Assembly (NCBI RefSeq): GCF_018100805.1
Contig: NZ_JAGJEA010000002.1
Location: 496,001-560,000 of the forward strand
DNA from: Aquimarina sp. MMG016
Lineage (GTDB): Bacteria > Bacteroidota > Bacteroidia > Flavobacteriales > Flavobacteriaceae
Direction of reading: 5' to 3'
DNA length: 64,000 nucleotides
A program made the position numbers and the translations under genes. Numbering within the stretch: position 1 is the first letter of the stretch; every line of letters starts with the position of its first letter. The notes below the pieces were generated by a model that saw nothing but the letters and a program-made list of their open reading frames with translations, did no database searches and was not told the origin of the DNA. Below are positions 35,076-44,943 of this stretch, piece by piece.

Positions 35076-37922
35076 ATGTCATTTTATAAAAAGGCTCTAG
35101 CTATAATAGCTATAGGAGGTATATTAAGTTCCTGCTCTAATTCAGAAGAAAAAACAACAGAAGTAGTGGATAATACTCCCGCCGAATTCAAAATAGATTA
35201 CGAAAAATTTACTTTAGACAATGGTTTAGAAGTTATTCTACATGAAGATCATAGTGATCCAATTGTAGCTGTTGCTACGATGATGCACGTAGGTTCTAAT
35301 CGAGAAAAACCTGGTAAAACGGGATTTGCGCATTTCTTTGAACATATGTCTTTCAATGATTCAGAGAATACTCCGGTTGGTGCTAACCGAAAACTAATAC
35401 CGGAATGGGGAGGAGAACGTAATGGCGGAACTTGGAACGATGGTACAGTTTATTATGAGGTTGTACCGAAAGATGCATTCGAAAAAATCCTTTGGATCGA
35501 TTCTGATCGATATGGGTATATGATTAATACCGTTACAGAAGCAGCTCTTGAAAGAGAAAAACAAGTAGTTAAAAACGAAAAACGCCAACGTGTGGATAAT
35601 GCGCCTTATGGATATACTGATGAAGTTATCCGTAAAAATCTATATCCGGAAGGACATCCGTATAATTGGACCGTAATTGGCTCGCTTCCAGATCTACAAT
35701 CAGCTACTTTAGAAGATGTAAAAGAGTTTTATGAGCAATACTATGGAGCGAGTAACGGTTCCTTGGTTATTGCTGGTGATATTGATGTAGCTGAAACTAA
35801 AAAATTAGTTGAAAAATGGTTTGGAGAAATCAGAAAAGGACCGGAAGTTAAACCATTACCACCAATGCCGGTAGCCTTAGAAAGCAGCAAGTCTTTATAT
35901 TTTGAGGACAATTTTGCTAAACTTCCTGAGTTAAGGATGGTTTTTCCAACAGTAGAAAATTATCATCAAGATACTTATGCCTTAAATATTTTAGGCCAGT
36001 TATTAAGCGGAAGTAAAAAATCACCTTTATATAAAGTTCTTGTAGAAGAAAAGAAATTAGCTCCAAGACCTGCGACATTTCAGAGATCAAATGAGATTGC
36101 TGGAGAGTTTAATTTTATTGTTCGTGCTAATGCCGGCAAGGATTTAGATAGTGTTAAGTTAGCTATAGAAGAAGGTTTAGGTTTATTTGAAAAAAATGGA
36201 TTTACTGATAATGAACTTAAAAGAATTAAAGCAGAGTTAGAAACTCAGCTATATCAAGGTTTTAGTACAGTACTTAACAAAGCCTTTCAATTAGTACAGG
36301 ATAATGAATTTAACGGTGATCCTGGTTATATTTCTGAAGCTGCTCGATTAACTAATAATGTGACTCGCGAAGATGTAATACGAGTATACAATAAGTATAT
36401 TAAGGATAAGCAATATGTAATGACTAGTTTTGTTCCTAAGGGGCAATTAGATCTAGCAGTTACAGATGCTACTCAGGCTGAAGTTTGGATTGAGGAAGTA
36501 AAAAAAGATGTTGCTAGTGAAGAAGTAAGCCAGGGAGAAGAAGCTGTTTATGAAAAAACTCCTTCTAAATATGACCGTAGTGAACCTGATTTTGGAGAGT
36601 TACCTTTGTTTAAGGCTCCAGAAGTATGGACTGCTGAAGAAGCTAACGGTATGAAATTATTTGGTATAGAAAACAATGAATTACCGCTAGTAAGTTTCGA
36701 TATTACTATTCCAGGAGGTCATCTTCTAGATCCAATTGAAAAGTCTGGGATTTCCAGTTTTATGGCAGATATGATGATGGAAGGAACTGCCACCAAAACT
36801 TCAGCGGAATTAGAAGAAGCTATTGGACTTTTAGGAGCTTCCATCAATATGTTTAGTAGCACAGAAGAAATAAGAATTACAGCATCTTGTTTAGCTAAAA
36901 ACTTTGATGAAACCGTAGCCTTGGTAGAAGAAATCTTATTACAACCAAGATGGGATGAAAAAGAGTATGCACGTCTAAAGCAAGCTTTAGAAACTAATTT
37001 AAAAGGAAGAGAAGCAAGCCCCAGGGCTATTGCATCAATTAACTTTAATAAATTGGTTTATGGTGAAGATAATGTTTTAGGGCATCCAAACTCAGGAACT
37101 CTAGAAACGGTAAGCAATATTACATTAGATGATCTAAAAGCACATTATGATAATTTATCTCCTAAAAATGCTACATTTCATGTTGCAGGAAATATAACCA
37201 AGAGTAGAGTAGGAGAAGCTTTGTCTTCTCTAGCTACTCAATGGACTGGTAAGGATGTAACACTTCCGGAAGTGGAAATTGCCAAAAAAGAAGAAGTTGA
37301 TCAACTATACTTTATAGACGTACCGGGTTCTAAACAATCCGTAATTTTTATTGGTAAACTGGCTTTATCGGCTACTAATCCTGAATTTAATAATTTAGAC
37401 TTTGCCAATGAAATTCTAGGAGGAGGATCCAGTGGAAGACTATTCCAAACACTTAGAATAGAAAAAGGATATACTTACGGAGCATTTTCTGGTGTAAGAA
37501 AACAACATAATATATCTCCTTTCTTTGTTGCCACTAGTGTACGTGCAAATGCTACACTACCTTCATTAAAAATCATAGAAGAAATGATCGCCACATATGG
37601 AGAAAGTTTTGACGAAGATGATGCTGAAACTACTAAAACCAAAATCCTAAAAGGTAGTACCAGGGATTATGAAGGGCTAAATGATAAGTTGAGCATATTA
37701 AGAGAGATGAGTAAATATAATAAGCCGGCTTCATTTATAGAAAAAGATCAAAAAGAACTCGTAGGAATGAGTGAAATAGATTTTAAGCTTATTATTGATA
37801 AATATATAGAAGAAAATAAGATGATCTATGTTGTAGTAGGAGATAAGGCTACTCAATTAGAAGAAGTTAAAAAACTTAATAAAATAGTTACAGAGTTGGA
37901 TATACACGGAAATAAGATATAA
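35076..37922 (+). CDS. M16-family zinc protease, lipoprotein
   Basis: 948 residues, two tandem M16 units. Lipidated Cys20 (GILSSCSNSEE) places it in the envelope. The first unit has the inverted zinc motif HFFEH (86-90) and the downstream Glu168 in VVKNEKRQR; the second (from about 515) lacks the motif and is the structural half, containing the LGGGSSGRLFQTLR substrate-binding loop. Family members degrade small peptides; in Bacteroidota they are common outer-membrane or periplasmic lipoproteins. It is separate from the PKS cluster by a 147-base spacer and ends at a terminator shared with the convergent YceI gene. Confidence 0.94.
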   Translation: MSFYKKALAIIAIGGILSSCSNSEEKTTEVVDNTPAEFKIDYEKFTLDNGLEVILHEDHSDPIVAVATMMHVGSNREKPGKTGFAHFFEHMSFNDSENTPVGANRKLIPEWGGERNGGTWNDGTVYYEVVPKDAFEKILWIDSDRYGYMINTVTEAALEREKQVVKNEKRQRVDNAPYGYTDEVIRKNLYPEGHPYNWTVIGSLPDLQSATLEDVKEFYEQYYGASNGSLVIAGDIDVAETKKLVEKWFGEIRKGPEVKPLPPMPVALESSKSLYFEDNFAKLPELRMVFPTVENYHQDTYALNILGQLLSGSKKSPLYKVLVEEKKLAPRPATFQRSNEIAGEFNFIVRANAGKDLDSVKLAIEEGLGLFEKNGFTDNELKRIKAELETQLYQGFSTVLNKAFQLVQDNEFNGDPGYISEAARLTNNVTREDVIRVYNKYIKDKQYVMTSFVPKGQLDLAVTDATQAEVWIEEVKKDVASEEVSQGEEAVYEKTPSKYDRSEPDFGELPLFKAPEVWTAEEANGMKLFGIENNELPLVSFDITIPGGHLLDPIEKSGISSFMADMMMEGTATKTSAELEEAIGLLGASINMFSSTEEIRITASCLAKNFDETVALVEEILLQPRWDEKEYARLKQALETNLKGREASPRAIASINFNKLVYGEDNVLGHPNSGTLETVSNITLDDLKAHYDNLSPKNATFHVAGNITKSRVGEALSSLATQWTGKDVTLPEVEIAKKEEVDQLYFIDVPGSKQSVIFIGKLALSATNPEFNNLDFANEILGGGSSGRLFQTLRIEKGYTYGAFSGVRKQHNISPFFVATSVRANATLPSLKIIEEMIATYGESFDEDDAETTKTKILKGSTRDYEGLNDKLSILREMSKYNKPASFIEKDQKELVGMSEIDFKLIIDKYIEENKMIYVVVGDKATQLEEVKKLNKIVTELDIHGNKI

Positions 37923-37942
37923 ACTCTAGATTTTCTAAATCA

Positions 37943-37979
37943 AAAAAGCAGTGTTACCATAAATAACACTGCTTTTTTT
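37943..37979. terminator. Bidirectional terminator between the M16 and YceI genes
   Basis: AAGCAGTGTTA (about 37946-37956) pairs with TAACACTGCTT (37964-37974). An A run lies on the left and a T run on the right, so it can act in both directions, fitting the two convergent genes. Confidence 0.85.
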
Positions 37980-37993
37980 ATATTAAGAAGTTT

Positions 37994-38578
37994 TTATTTT
38001 ATAATAGGAAAGTGAAACTGAATATTTAATTTATTCCTTTTACGTTCATCATGAATATTCACACCATAATCACTGGTATGAATGGTAGTTTTACCCACCA
38101 GCTTTTTATCGTGTAAAGAAAAGGTTAGAATCACTTCTTTTGTAGTTCCTTTAATAGTAAGATTTCCTATCACTTTAAAAGTATTATTATCAAAATCTAC
38201 CACTTGTTTACTTTCAAAAGAAATTTTAGGGTATTTACTTTCGTGAAAAAACTTTTTCCACATCAAATGACCATCCCGTAAAAAATTATCTGTATCAAGT
38301 GTTTCTACAAGAGCAGTACCTGCAAAAGAACTATTATTAGGGTCATTAGGGTTAAAATTAATTTTAAAATCCAAACCTTCAATGGTCCCGGAGGTTTCTT
38401 CATCTATAAAATCAAAAGTAACTTTAGAATTCTCTTTATCTATTTCTAAATTCTGATAATCATTGATTAAAGCATAATCTCCAGAATAAGAAACATACCC
38501 GTCATCAGGAAATTCTGTTTGCCCTAAACCCTGATAAACAAAGGTAAATAACATAAAAATGTAGAAATAAGCTTTCAT
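37994..38578 (-). CDS. YceI-like secreted lipid-binding protein
   Basis: 194 residues with a cleavable signal peptide (LFTFVYQGLGQ). The mature protein has the YceI pattern: SKVTFDFI, then ETSGTIEGLDFKINFNPNDP, FHESKYPKISFESK, and VIGNLTIKGTTKEVILTFSL. YceI proteins are lipocalin-fold proteins that carry isoprenoid-type lipids in the periplasm; in this group the ligand is unknown. The gene stands alone, convergent to the M16 gene. Confidence 0.88.
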   Translation of the reverse strand: MKAYFYIFMLFTFVYQGLGQTEFPDDGYVSYSGDYALINDYQNLEIDKENSKVTFDFIDEETSGTIEGLDFKINFNPNDPNNSSFAGTALVETLDTDNFLRDGHLMWKKFFHESKYPKISFESKQVVDFDNNTFKVIGNLTIKGTTKEVILTFSLHDKKLVGKTTIHTSDYGVNIHDERKRNKLNIQFHFPIIK

Positions 38579-38775
38579 AAATGTATATATTTAAAGGTGT
38601 TGTTTTAAACTATTTTTTGTTTTTAAAAGTAATAAGAAACAATAATCATTCCAAGTAGAGGAGTACTATTAAAAATATAAAAAGATGTTAATCCCAAAAC
38701 AATATCTAAAAAAAACTAATAACTTAGAGAGTGTAAATCGATAAAAGTCAGGAGGATGTTTAAAAATTAAAACAG

Positions 38776-38946
38776 ATGAAAAGCAAAAAGAAAAGTATCA
38801 GAAAGCGGTTATTTGCAGATTTCCAGAATAAGTATCGTCGTTCTTCCAATTTTGGTTATGGCTCTAAAAGAGATCGTTTTGCGATTTCCGGAGATGGTGA
38901 ATTATCTGTTCCGGATAATAGCGAAAAAAACCAAAACGATACATAA
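38776..38946 (+). CDS. Small basic hypothetical protein (56 aa)
   Basis: A 56-residue frame with an ATG at 38776: a Lys/Arg-rich first third (MKSKKKSIRKRLF), a middle RRSSNFGYGSKRDRF and an acidic tail. The composition is not that of a chance ORF in AT-rich DNA, and the frame fills the middle of an otherwise empty 396-base gap. I do not recognise it. It might be a small nucleic-acid-associated protein, but nothing beyond its charge supports that. Confidence 0.4.
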   Translation: MKSKKKSIRKRLFADFQNKYRRSSNFGYGSKRDRFAISGDGELSVPDNSEKNQNDT

Positions 38947-38974
38947 GTCGTTATAAAACAGAAGGTGAAACCAA

Positions 38975-39883
38975 TTATACATCACATATCGTGATTCCTT
39001 CTTTTAATGCTGCCATCTTATTCTCATAAGTTGGTATAAACTCTTGTGCCACATATCCTTTAAATCCATTGGCGACTATAGCCCTCATAATTGCTGGATA
39101 ATTTAATTCTTGCGAGTCATTAATTTCGTGCCTTCCTGGCACACCACCAGTATGATAATGAGAGATGTAATGATTATATTTCTTAATAGTTGCAATAATA
39201 TCACCTTCCATAATTTGCATATGGTAAATATCATAAAGAAGCTTAAAATTAGGCGAGCCTATTTTATCAACCAAAGCAACTCCCCATAGAGTATGATCAC
39301 ATTGATAATCAGCATGATCTACCTTACTATTAAGTAATTCCATAATAAGAGTAACATTATTCTTTTCAGCGTGTTTAACCAACGGTTCTAAACCTACTGC
39401 ACAATGTTCTAATCCGGTTTTATCAGAAATTCCATTACGATTTCCAGAAAAGACTATCACTTGGTTGATACCAGCATGAGAAGCTTGAGAAATAAGTGTA
39501 TGATATTTTTCCTGAAGCACTTTGTGATTCTTAGGATCATTGAAACCCTGAGTAATACTAGCAAAATTATCGGTAGCCAAAGAACACTGTAATCCTACAT
39601 TACTAACAATCTTCCATTCATCAGGTGTTAATAAATCAATCGCTTTAATGCCAATCTCTTTAGCTTGTATGGCAAATTCTGACAATGGAATATCTTGATA
39701 GCACCATCTACATACAGAATGGTTTATATTACCCTTAAGTTTATTGTTAAGAGGAGTGAAGTTGGTAGTTTTAACATCTGGGAAATTTTGAGCTTTTAAC
39801 TCTGTATACCCCAAAGATAATGCACCAATACCAAGCGAAATATTTTTAATTGCCTTTCTACGATTTAATTTAGAATTAGCCAT
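38975..39883 (-). CDS. Hydroxypyruvate-isomerase-like TIM-barrel protein with Tat-type signal
   Basis: 302 residues from the ATG at 39883 (a TTG eight codons upstream is not used). The N terminus LNRRKAIKNISLGIGALSLG has a twin-arginine signal, so it is probably exported folded. The rest follows the xylose-isomerase-like AP-endonuclease-2 fold: KEIGIKAIDLLTPDEW, LIMELLNSK, KLLYDIYHMQIMEGD with metal-ligand Glu and His, and VAQEFIP near the end. It resembles hydroxypyruvate isomerase (Hyi)-like proteins of Bacteroidota, whose real substrates are mostly unknown sugars or sugar acids. Confidence 0.85.
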   Translation of the reverse strand: MANSKLNRRKAIKNISLGIGALSLGYTELKAQNFPDVKTTNFTPLNNKLKGNINHSVCRWCYQDIPLSEFAIQAKEIGIKAIDLLTPDEWKIVSNVGLQCSLATDNFASITQGFNDPKNHKVLQEKYHTLISQASHAGINQVIVFSGNRNGISDKTGLEHCAVGLEPLVKHAEKNNVTLIMELLNSKVDHADYQCDHTLWGVALVDKIGSPNFKLLYDIYHMQIMEGDIIATIKKYNHYISHYHTGGVPGRHEINDSQELNYPAIMRAIVANGFKGYVAQEFIPTYENKMAALKEGITICDV

Positions 39884-40071
39884 AATGATATGAAATAAGA
39901 TGGTCAAATAAATATAGACAATAGATATGACAAAATTCTTTATAATAAGTAAATTAGCTTTGAACGAGTTATTTGGTCAATGAAATTAGAATAAAAATGG
40001 GTGTTTTCACCCTTACACAGCAATTTTGTTTGTCATACCTTTAGAAAGGGAATTAACAAACAAAAAGTAAC

Positions 40072-40221
40072 ATGAAAAATCTTAAAACTTTTACTGGGGA
40101 AAAAGCCAAAAATGGAAGGAATACCATAAAAAACACATTAGAAATTGTAAGCACTATCAACAATAATGTATTTTCTGATATTCCTGAAAGATTACCACGT
40201 GCATACAGCATGAATCTTTAA
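40072..40221 (+). CDS. Very small hypothetical ORF (49 aa)
   Basis: A 49-residue frame (starts MKNLKTFTGEKAKNGRNT, ends ERLPRAYSMNL) alone in the 490-base gap between the TIM-barrel gene and an envelope-protein gene. There are no signal peptide, Cys residues or transmembrane segment. Codon use looks coding-like and a TACCTTTA box lies about 30 bases upstream (near 40036). It could be a peptide gene or chance; no further function is visible. The rest of the gap (39884-40071 and 40222-40374) shows nothing else. Confidence 0.35.
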   Translation: MKNLKTFTGEKAKNGRNTIKNTLEIVSTINNNVFSDIPERLPRAYSMNL

Positions 40222-40374
40222 ATATCGCTTTACAAAATTTCTATATGACAAGATTTCTTTACATCATAAAAGAGGTCTAATGCAACGCTATACCATTTTA
40301 GATAGTCTTTTTTAAAGCATGGAAACGTGAATATGAATAGAAAAATTCTGTTTCACTAACCAAAAAGACATGAT

Positions 40375-40875
40375 ATGGATAAATTAATTACTCTACTGCT
40401 CATCTCTATTTTTTTGCTTAATACGACTACCGGGTATTCGCAAAAAAAAGGCAAAGAATCGAAACTAACCGTTGATAGTTTTTCATTTTCAGATCCATCT
40501 GATAATAATCAGCATAAGTATTTTACATTAAGTTATGGAATTAGCAAAAATCTTTTTGCAGAAATACACGGATATTATGACAATGTATACATAACGATTG
40601 ATGTATTCAGAGTTCCTATTAGGGCAAAGAAATATCTTTCTGATAAGTTCTATTTTTTTTCTGGTTTTGAAGCTGAATACCATATAAAGAAAGATACTTC
40701 AGAAATATTTGCTACTCTATATAAATTCATAAATGGTGTGGGGTATGAGGTGAACAGTAATTTTTCTATGGAAGTAAAACAAGATTACAATTTAAATACG
40801 ATAACAGATCCACAGTTTATTAACTTTACAGGAGGTCCAAACTTATTTAAACTTAAAGCAAAGTATAAGTTTTAA
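40375..40875 (+). CDS. Small secreted beta-barrel-like protein
   Basis: 166 residues. A signal peptide (LITLLLISIFLLNTTTGYSQ) is followed by short amphipathic strands ending in aromatic residues (KYFTLSYGIS, LFAEIHGYYD, FYFFSGFEAEYHI) and a C-terminal LFKLKAKYKF, the usual ending of outer-membrane barrels. At this length it could form only a small barrel of about eight strands. No function is recognised. Confidence 0.65.
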   Translation: MDKLITLLLISIFLLNTTTGYSQKKGKESKLTVDSFSFSDPSDNNQHKYFTLSYGISKNLFAEIHGYYDNVYITIDVFRVPIRAKKYLSDKFYFFSGFEAEYHIKKDTSEIFATLYKFINGVGYEVNSNFSMEVKQDYNLNTITDPQFINFTGGPNLFKLKAKYKF

Positions 40876-40963
40876 GATTCTAATCTATGTCGATAGTTAA
40901 AATATTAATAACAAATTTTTTAATTATTTAATATTCACTATTTTATCATAAAATTGGGAGGAT

Positions 40964-41518
40964 ATGAAATACTTAATGATAATTGTAATTGTACTTTTAG
41001 TAGGATGTGCAGGCACTAGTGATATTTCTACTAAAGTAATAGAAAATAATGGTGTAGATCAGCTAGTAGATCTCAAAAAGTTGTCTATAGCATCAGATTG
41101 GGCATATCCCATGGTAACTACAGGAGTAACAGCTTTGGCTAACAGTGGTTTATATCCTATAGGAAGTTCTGTAAATCAAATTAATTTAATTGGAAACCCA
41201 AATCATTTTAGGGTTAATGGAGATAGTATATCGGTATACCTACCATTTTTTGGAGATCAACAAATGAGTGTAGGTTATGCTAGTAGGGATATGGCTATTA
41301 GATATGATGGAATTCCTGATCGGTTTGAATCAATATTAGATACCAAGAAAAATCGTAACATTTTGAAATTTGATTTTAGGAACAAGGTGGAATCGTTTAG
41401 AGCAACAGTCACCATTTATAACAATCGTACTAGCGAAATAATTATTACCAGCAGTCATCGTAATCGAATTCGATATAAAGGAGTTGTATCAGATTTACCA
41501 GCAGAAATTTATAACTAA
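40964..41518 (+). CDS. DUF4251-family lipoprotein
   Basis: 184 residues with a lipoprotein signal (VLLVGCAGTS). The body fits DUF4251: YPMVTTGVTALANSGLYPIGSSVNQINLIG, an early region where FTVNGD-like FRVNGDSISVYLPFFGDQQ occurs, followed by RFDFR-type strands (LKFDFRNKVESFRATVTIYNN). The family is common in Bacteroidota and of unknown function; it is predicted to sit at the outer membrane. It is the last gene before the accessory region that starts with the palindromic repeat at 41.56 kb. Confidence 0.8.
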   Translation: MKYLMIIVIVLLVGCAGTSDISTKVIENNGVDQLVDLKKLSIASDWAYPMVTTGVTALANSGLYPIGSSVNQINLIGNPNHFRVNGDSISVYLPFFGDQQMSVGYASRDMAIRYDGIPDRFESILDTKKNRNILKFDFRNKVESFRATVTIYNNRTSEIIITSSHRNRIRYKGVVSDLPAEIYN

Positions 41519-41548
41519 ACGAAGAAACAAAGAATAGTGTAGTATTCA

Positions 41549-41742
<194 letters not shown>

Positions 41743-42393
41743 CCCACAGTAATTCTATTCCATATTAATTTTAGCTACTTGGGTCATCATAATTTCAAAA
41801 AAACTATTGCTTAAACATTCTGCTCACATTTGTAGCTATAATTTGCCGTTATGTAAAATTGCCGCTGCCTATGCGCTCGATTGTTTTATAAAAATTTAAA
41901 TGCCTTTCATGGCATTTATTTTTACACACAATATCCAACCGCATAGCCCACGCCAAAAAAAGCAAACACTTTTAGGTGTGTTATAAATCGCGTATTCGAT
42001 AAAACATCCGTACAAAAAGTTTTTATGAGATTCTCGTGAAGGTTTCCGCAAGAGTATAAAATTACTCTTCGAGATAATTTTTATACACTTGCTACATAAA
42101 TAGCTTTGATTGAACCTTTTTTAATAATGCTTATCTTTTTTTCTTGATAAAAAAAGAAACAAAAAAATCAAGACTTCCCAAAACTTTGGAAACAATCACG
42201 GCGCAGTCGCTATATTTTAGAAAACATTCTGACTTCTAAGATTGTTTGAGCTCCAATAAATATGTATTTACTCTGATTAAACCTTAGTACTAAACCTCTA
42301 AAATATTGACACTCCTTTGCCTATTGTTTAAGCCAAAGTTTTCTGAGGCCATTTTTGAACTTTTGGATTCTATTTTACATAATGTTAAATATT
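41743..42393. other. Gene-free stretch with repeat fragments
   Basis: 650 bases without a credible ORF. It has a second fragment of the R1 end (GTAGCTATAATTTGCCG near 41831), a CTTTTTTT-CTTGAT-AAAAAAAG stem-loop near 42130, and a TTCTATTTTACATAATGTTAAA piece at 42367 that repeats the start of R1. It looks like decayed repeat sequence upstream of the defence genes' 3' end. Confidence 0.6.
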
Positions 42394-42978
42394 TTAATGT
42401 CTTCCACAAAGAGGTTTTAATTTCTGAGCAACTAATTTCTCGATAATATTCAGATACATACTATTAGTGCTTTCAATTTTAACAACATTAATTCTTATAT
42501 CGAAATCACAGTCTTTTGCAAAATGTATTAATTGTAAACCCTGTGTATTTCCACTATGATAGTACCCTAGATGTTGATTAATTCTATTTGTGATATTTGA
42601 TGTCTCCCATTTTTTAGTATAACCGCCACGTCGAATACCTACATATAGTACATTACTATCTTTGTTTTTATTTGTTGCAGGAACACTTCTATTGGAGTTT
42701 GATGCTCTATATTCGTTTAAACGAGCATTTAGTTTTTTAGCCTCTTCTTTTGTTCCTAATTCAAACCAATATAAGCAGTCACATCTTATTTCGTCTAATT
42801 CTCTATAGATGTATTTTGAGTTTTCAATGTCTTTTAAACTCGTACTAAAATTTTTATGATCAGGTAAGTCTTTTATATTAAAGGATATAGAAAGCCTATA
42901 CCCTATTTCATTAACTATTTTGGTACTTATCGATTCAAAAACATTATTTACTTTAAAAATTTCGTCTGTTATATCCAT
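42394..42978 (-). CDS. Small GIY-YIG-like protein downstream of a Gabija-like pair
   Basis: 194 residues. The C-terminal 90 residues suggest a divergent GIY-YIG nuclease: VLYVGIRRGG (110-119) replaces the GIY...YIG strands, Arg132 in SNITNRINQHLGYY fits the conserved Arg, and Glu180 in NIIEKLVAQKLKPLCGRH fits the metal-binding Glu. The N-terminal 95 residues are unrecognised. The gene lies 66 bases after the helicase stop on the same strand. I infer a third component or a linked nuclease; the fold assignment is moderate and needs profile comparison. Confidence 0.55.
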   Translation of the reverse strand: MDITDEIFKVNNVFESISTKIVNEIGYRLSISFNIKDLPDHKNFSTSLKDIENSKYIYRELDEIRCDCLYWFELGTKEEAKKLNARLNEYRASNSNRSVPATNKNKDSNVLYVGIRRGGYTKKWETSNITNRINQHLGYYHSGNTQGLQLIHFAKDCDFDIRINVVKIESTNSMYLNIIEKLVAQKLKPLCGRH

Positions 42979-43044
42979 ATTCTATATAAACGTGATTTGT
43001 AATACTTGATTTGATAAAAACTTCTATTATGTATATGTATCTCT

Positions 43045-44943
43045 CTATAAAGCTATAACATTAGCTTCTCCAAACCATTCAATCGCTTTAGTTAATACAG
43101 CTTCATCTGGTGAATTGAAATATATCGCTAATTTTTCTTTAGACCTTGTACAACAAACATAGAATAGTTTTTGAGTTCTATTTAGTACAGATTCAGAACC
43201 TGTTGCTAAAAAGAGGTTTTTAAAATTATAATTATTCCATCCTCCATTATCTAAAACAACTAATACATTATCAAATTCTGCTCCCTTAGTTTTATGTTGA
43301 GTTGAAAACGGAGTTAAACCTTCTAAGTAAATAAATAATTTTTGGAACTCCTTATATTTTACATTCTTAACTCTGTTAAACAAATACCCTTTATCGATTA
43401 TAAACCTTTCTAATTTATCATCAATTAAACAAACACCATTTTCGTTAGCTTCATTTATTACTTCTTCAATAGTTTTTTCCCCAACATTAATTAATGATTC
43501 AATGCTTGCTTTTAAAATTCTTTTGTCTTCTATTCTTCTGATACTAAATCTATAATCTGTAGCTCTTAAAAATTCATTATAACGTTTGTTAGAATAGAGA
43601 AAAATATTAGTTTCTATTTTATATAAATGTCTAATTAAAGCATCTCTTTTTGAACCTTTTTTATTTTCATCATCTTCATCTTGTTTTTTATCATCAAGCA
43701 ATTGATCTTTGTCTACATATATTTTTGAAAAGACATTCCAGATTTCATTTCTAGCTGTTTCGTACAGTTCTTGATTTTCGTCAATAAACCGTTGCATTGC
43801 AGGAGTAGGATTTACACTTCCAAGAATATCTATGACCTCGCCAAAAGTTTTTTCAGATAAATCTTCTTCTATTGGATTATCTCTTAAATGTCTACGTATT
43901 CGGTTCTTATAATTAAGAATACCATCGTTATTGTAGATATTCATTAAGTTGCGAATTTCAGCTTTATCAGCTATCAGATTATGGGTTAAGTTTAACTCTT
44001 TTGTGTTTTTCACATCATTGAAATCCCAAGCTAGATGGTTTTTAATTTTTTCAATATCATTATCGTATGAATATAAAAATTTAATGTCTCCTAACTTCAA
44101 TTGTCCATCACCACCCATATTTGGCGCATTGGGGTCATCAGATTCGGTCTGAGTCAGGCCATCGGTCCTTAATCTATTTGCTAAATCAATTATAAGTTTA
44201 GGGTTTCTTCGATTTTGTTCTTTTTTAACTTCTTTTATTTGCCCTTCTTCTTCTCCTTTATAATTGTCCAAATTCCCAATACCATCATCGTAAATGGATT
44301 GCATTGCATCTCCAAAAAAACCGACAATATTACTTTTACTACTTAATTTAAAATGGTCTAAAAATATCTCTATTACTAGCTCATTAGTATCTTGGTACTC
44401 ATCCACGAAAATGAACTTAAATTTATCCTTAAGTATATCACTGAGTTTTGGGTATGTCTTAAACATATGATTCGCCAAAATCAATAATTCATCGTGAGAT
44501 ATAATCCCTTCTGCTAATCTTAAATATTCTTTGTATTGTATTCCTTTTTCAATGTCTTTAAAATAATCTGTAGGAACCTCTGTATCTGAAATTTTAATTC
44601 TTGTTATCTCATCGTCATTTGCTAAATCTATCAAACCTTTTTTGAGTTCTTTCTGAAAATGTTTTATGTTATCCCATAAAAAGTCATGAATAGTAGTAAC
44701 ATTTAGATTTTTATGATTTACTCTTTCCTCTATTTCCTTTACAGCTGCATTAGTATAGGTCATACAAGCAACTTTTGAAGTTGGATATTCTTCAATTACT
44801 TTTTTTATGACTTGAACAAGCGTAAATGTTTTACCACTTCCTGCTCCTCCACTCAATAAAAAGTTATCTTCATTTTCAATGTGTTTCAATATTTGTTGAA
44901 AATCATCCAGTTCTTGAGTATTTTCGTCTACTGTTTCAACCAT
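43045..44943 (-). CDS. UvrD/Rep-like helicase, GajB-like
   Basis: About 632 residues from the ATG at 44943; a TTG 12 codons upstream is less likely. SF1 helicase motifs are clear: Walker A SGGAGSGKTFT, CMTYTNAAV (Ia), TTIHDF, Walker B FIFVDEYQDTNE, the STQHKTKGAEFDNVLVV region (V) and YVCCTRSKEKLAIYF (VI). It overlaps the OLD-family nuclease gene by 16 bases, and this ATPase/Toprim-plus-UvrD pair is the hallmark of Gabija anti-phage systems, where the helicase modulates or assists the nuclease. It is somewhat longer than typical GajB (about 500), with an extra middle insert (GSKRDALIRHL). Confidence 0.87.
   Translation of the reverse strand: MVETVDENTQELDDFQQILKHIENEDNFLLSGGAGSGKTFTLVQVIKKVIEEYPTSKVACMTYTNAAVKEIEERVNHKNLNVTTIHDFLWDNIKHFQKELKKGLIDLANDDEITRIKISDTEVPTDYFKDIEKGIQYKEYLRLAEGIISHDELLILANHMFKTYPKLSDILKDKFKFIFVDEYQDTNELVIEIFLDHFKLSSKSNIVGFFGDAMQSIYDDGIGNLDNYKGEEEGQIKEVKKEQNRRNPKLIIDLANRLRTDGLTQTESDDPNAPNMGGDGQLKLGDIKFLYSYDNDIEKIKNHLAWDFNDVKNTKELNLTHNLIADKAEIRNLMNIYNNDGILNYKNRIRRHLRDNPIEEDLSEKTFGEVIDILGSVNPTPAMQRFIDENQELYETARNEIWNVFSKIYVDKDQLLDDKKQDEDDENKKGSKRDALIRHLYKIETNIFLYSNKRYNEFLRATDYRFSIRRIEDKRILKASIESLINVGEKTIEEVINEANENGVCLIDDKLERFIIDKGYLFNRVKNVKYKEFQKLFIYLEGLTPFSTQHKTKGAEFDNVLVVLDNGGWNNYNFKNLFLATGSESVLNRTQKLFYVCCTRSKEKLAIYFNSPDEAVLTKAIEWFGEANVIAL

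Noticed and set aside
39884..39907. TTG start eight codons upstream of the TIM-barrel gene
   Set aside because: The ATG at 39883 gives a normal twin-arginine signal; the extension breaks it.
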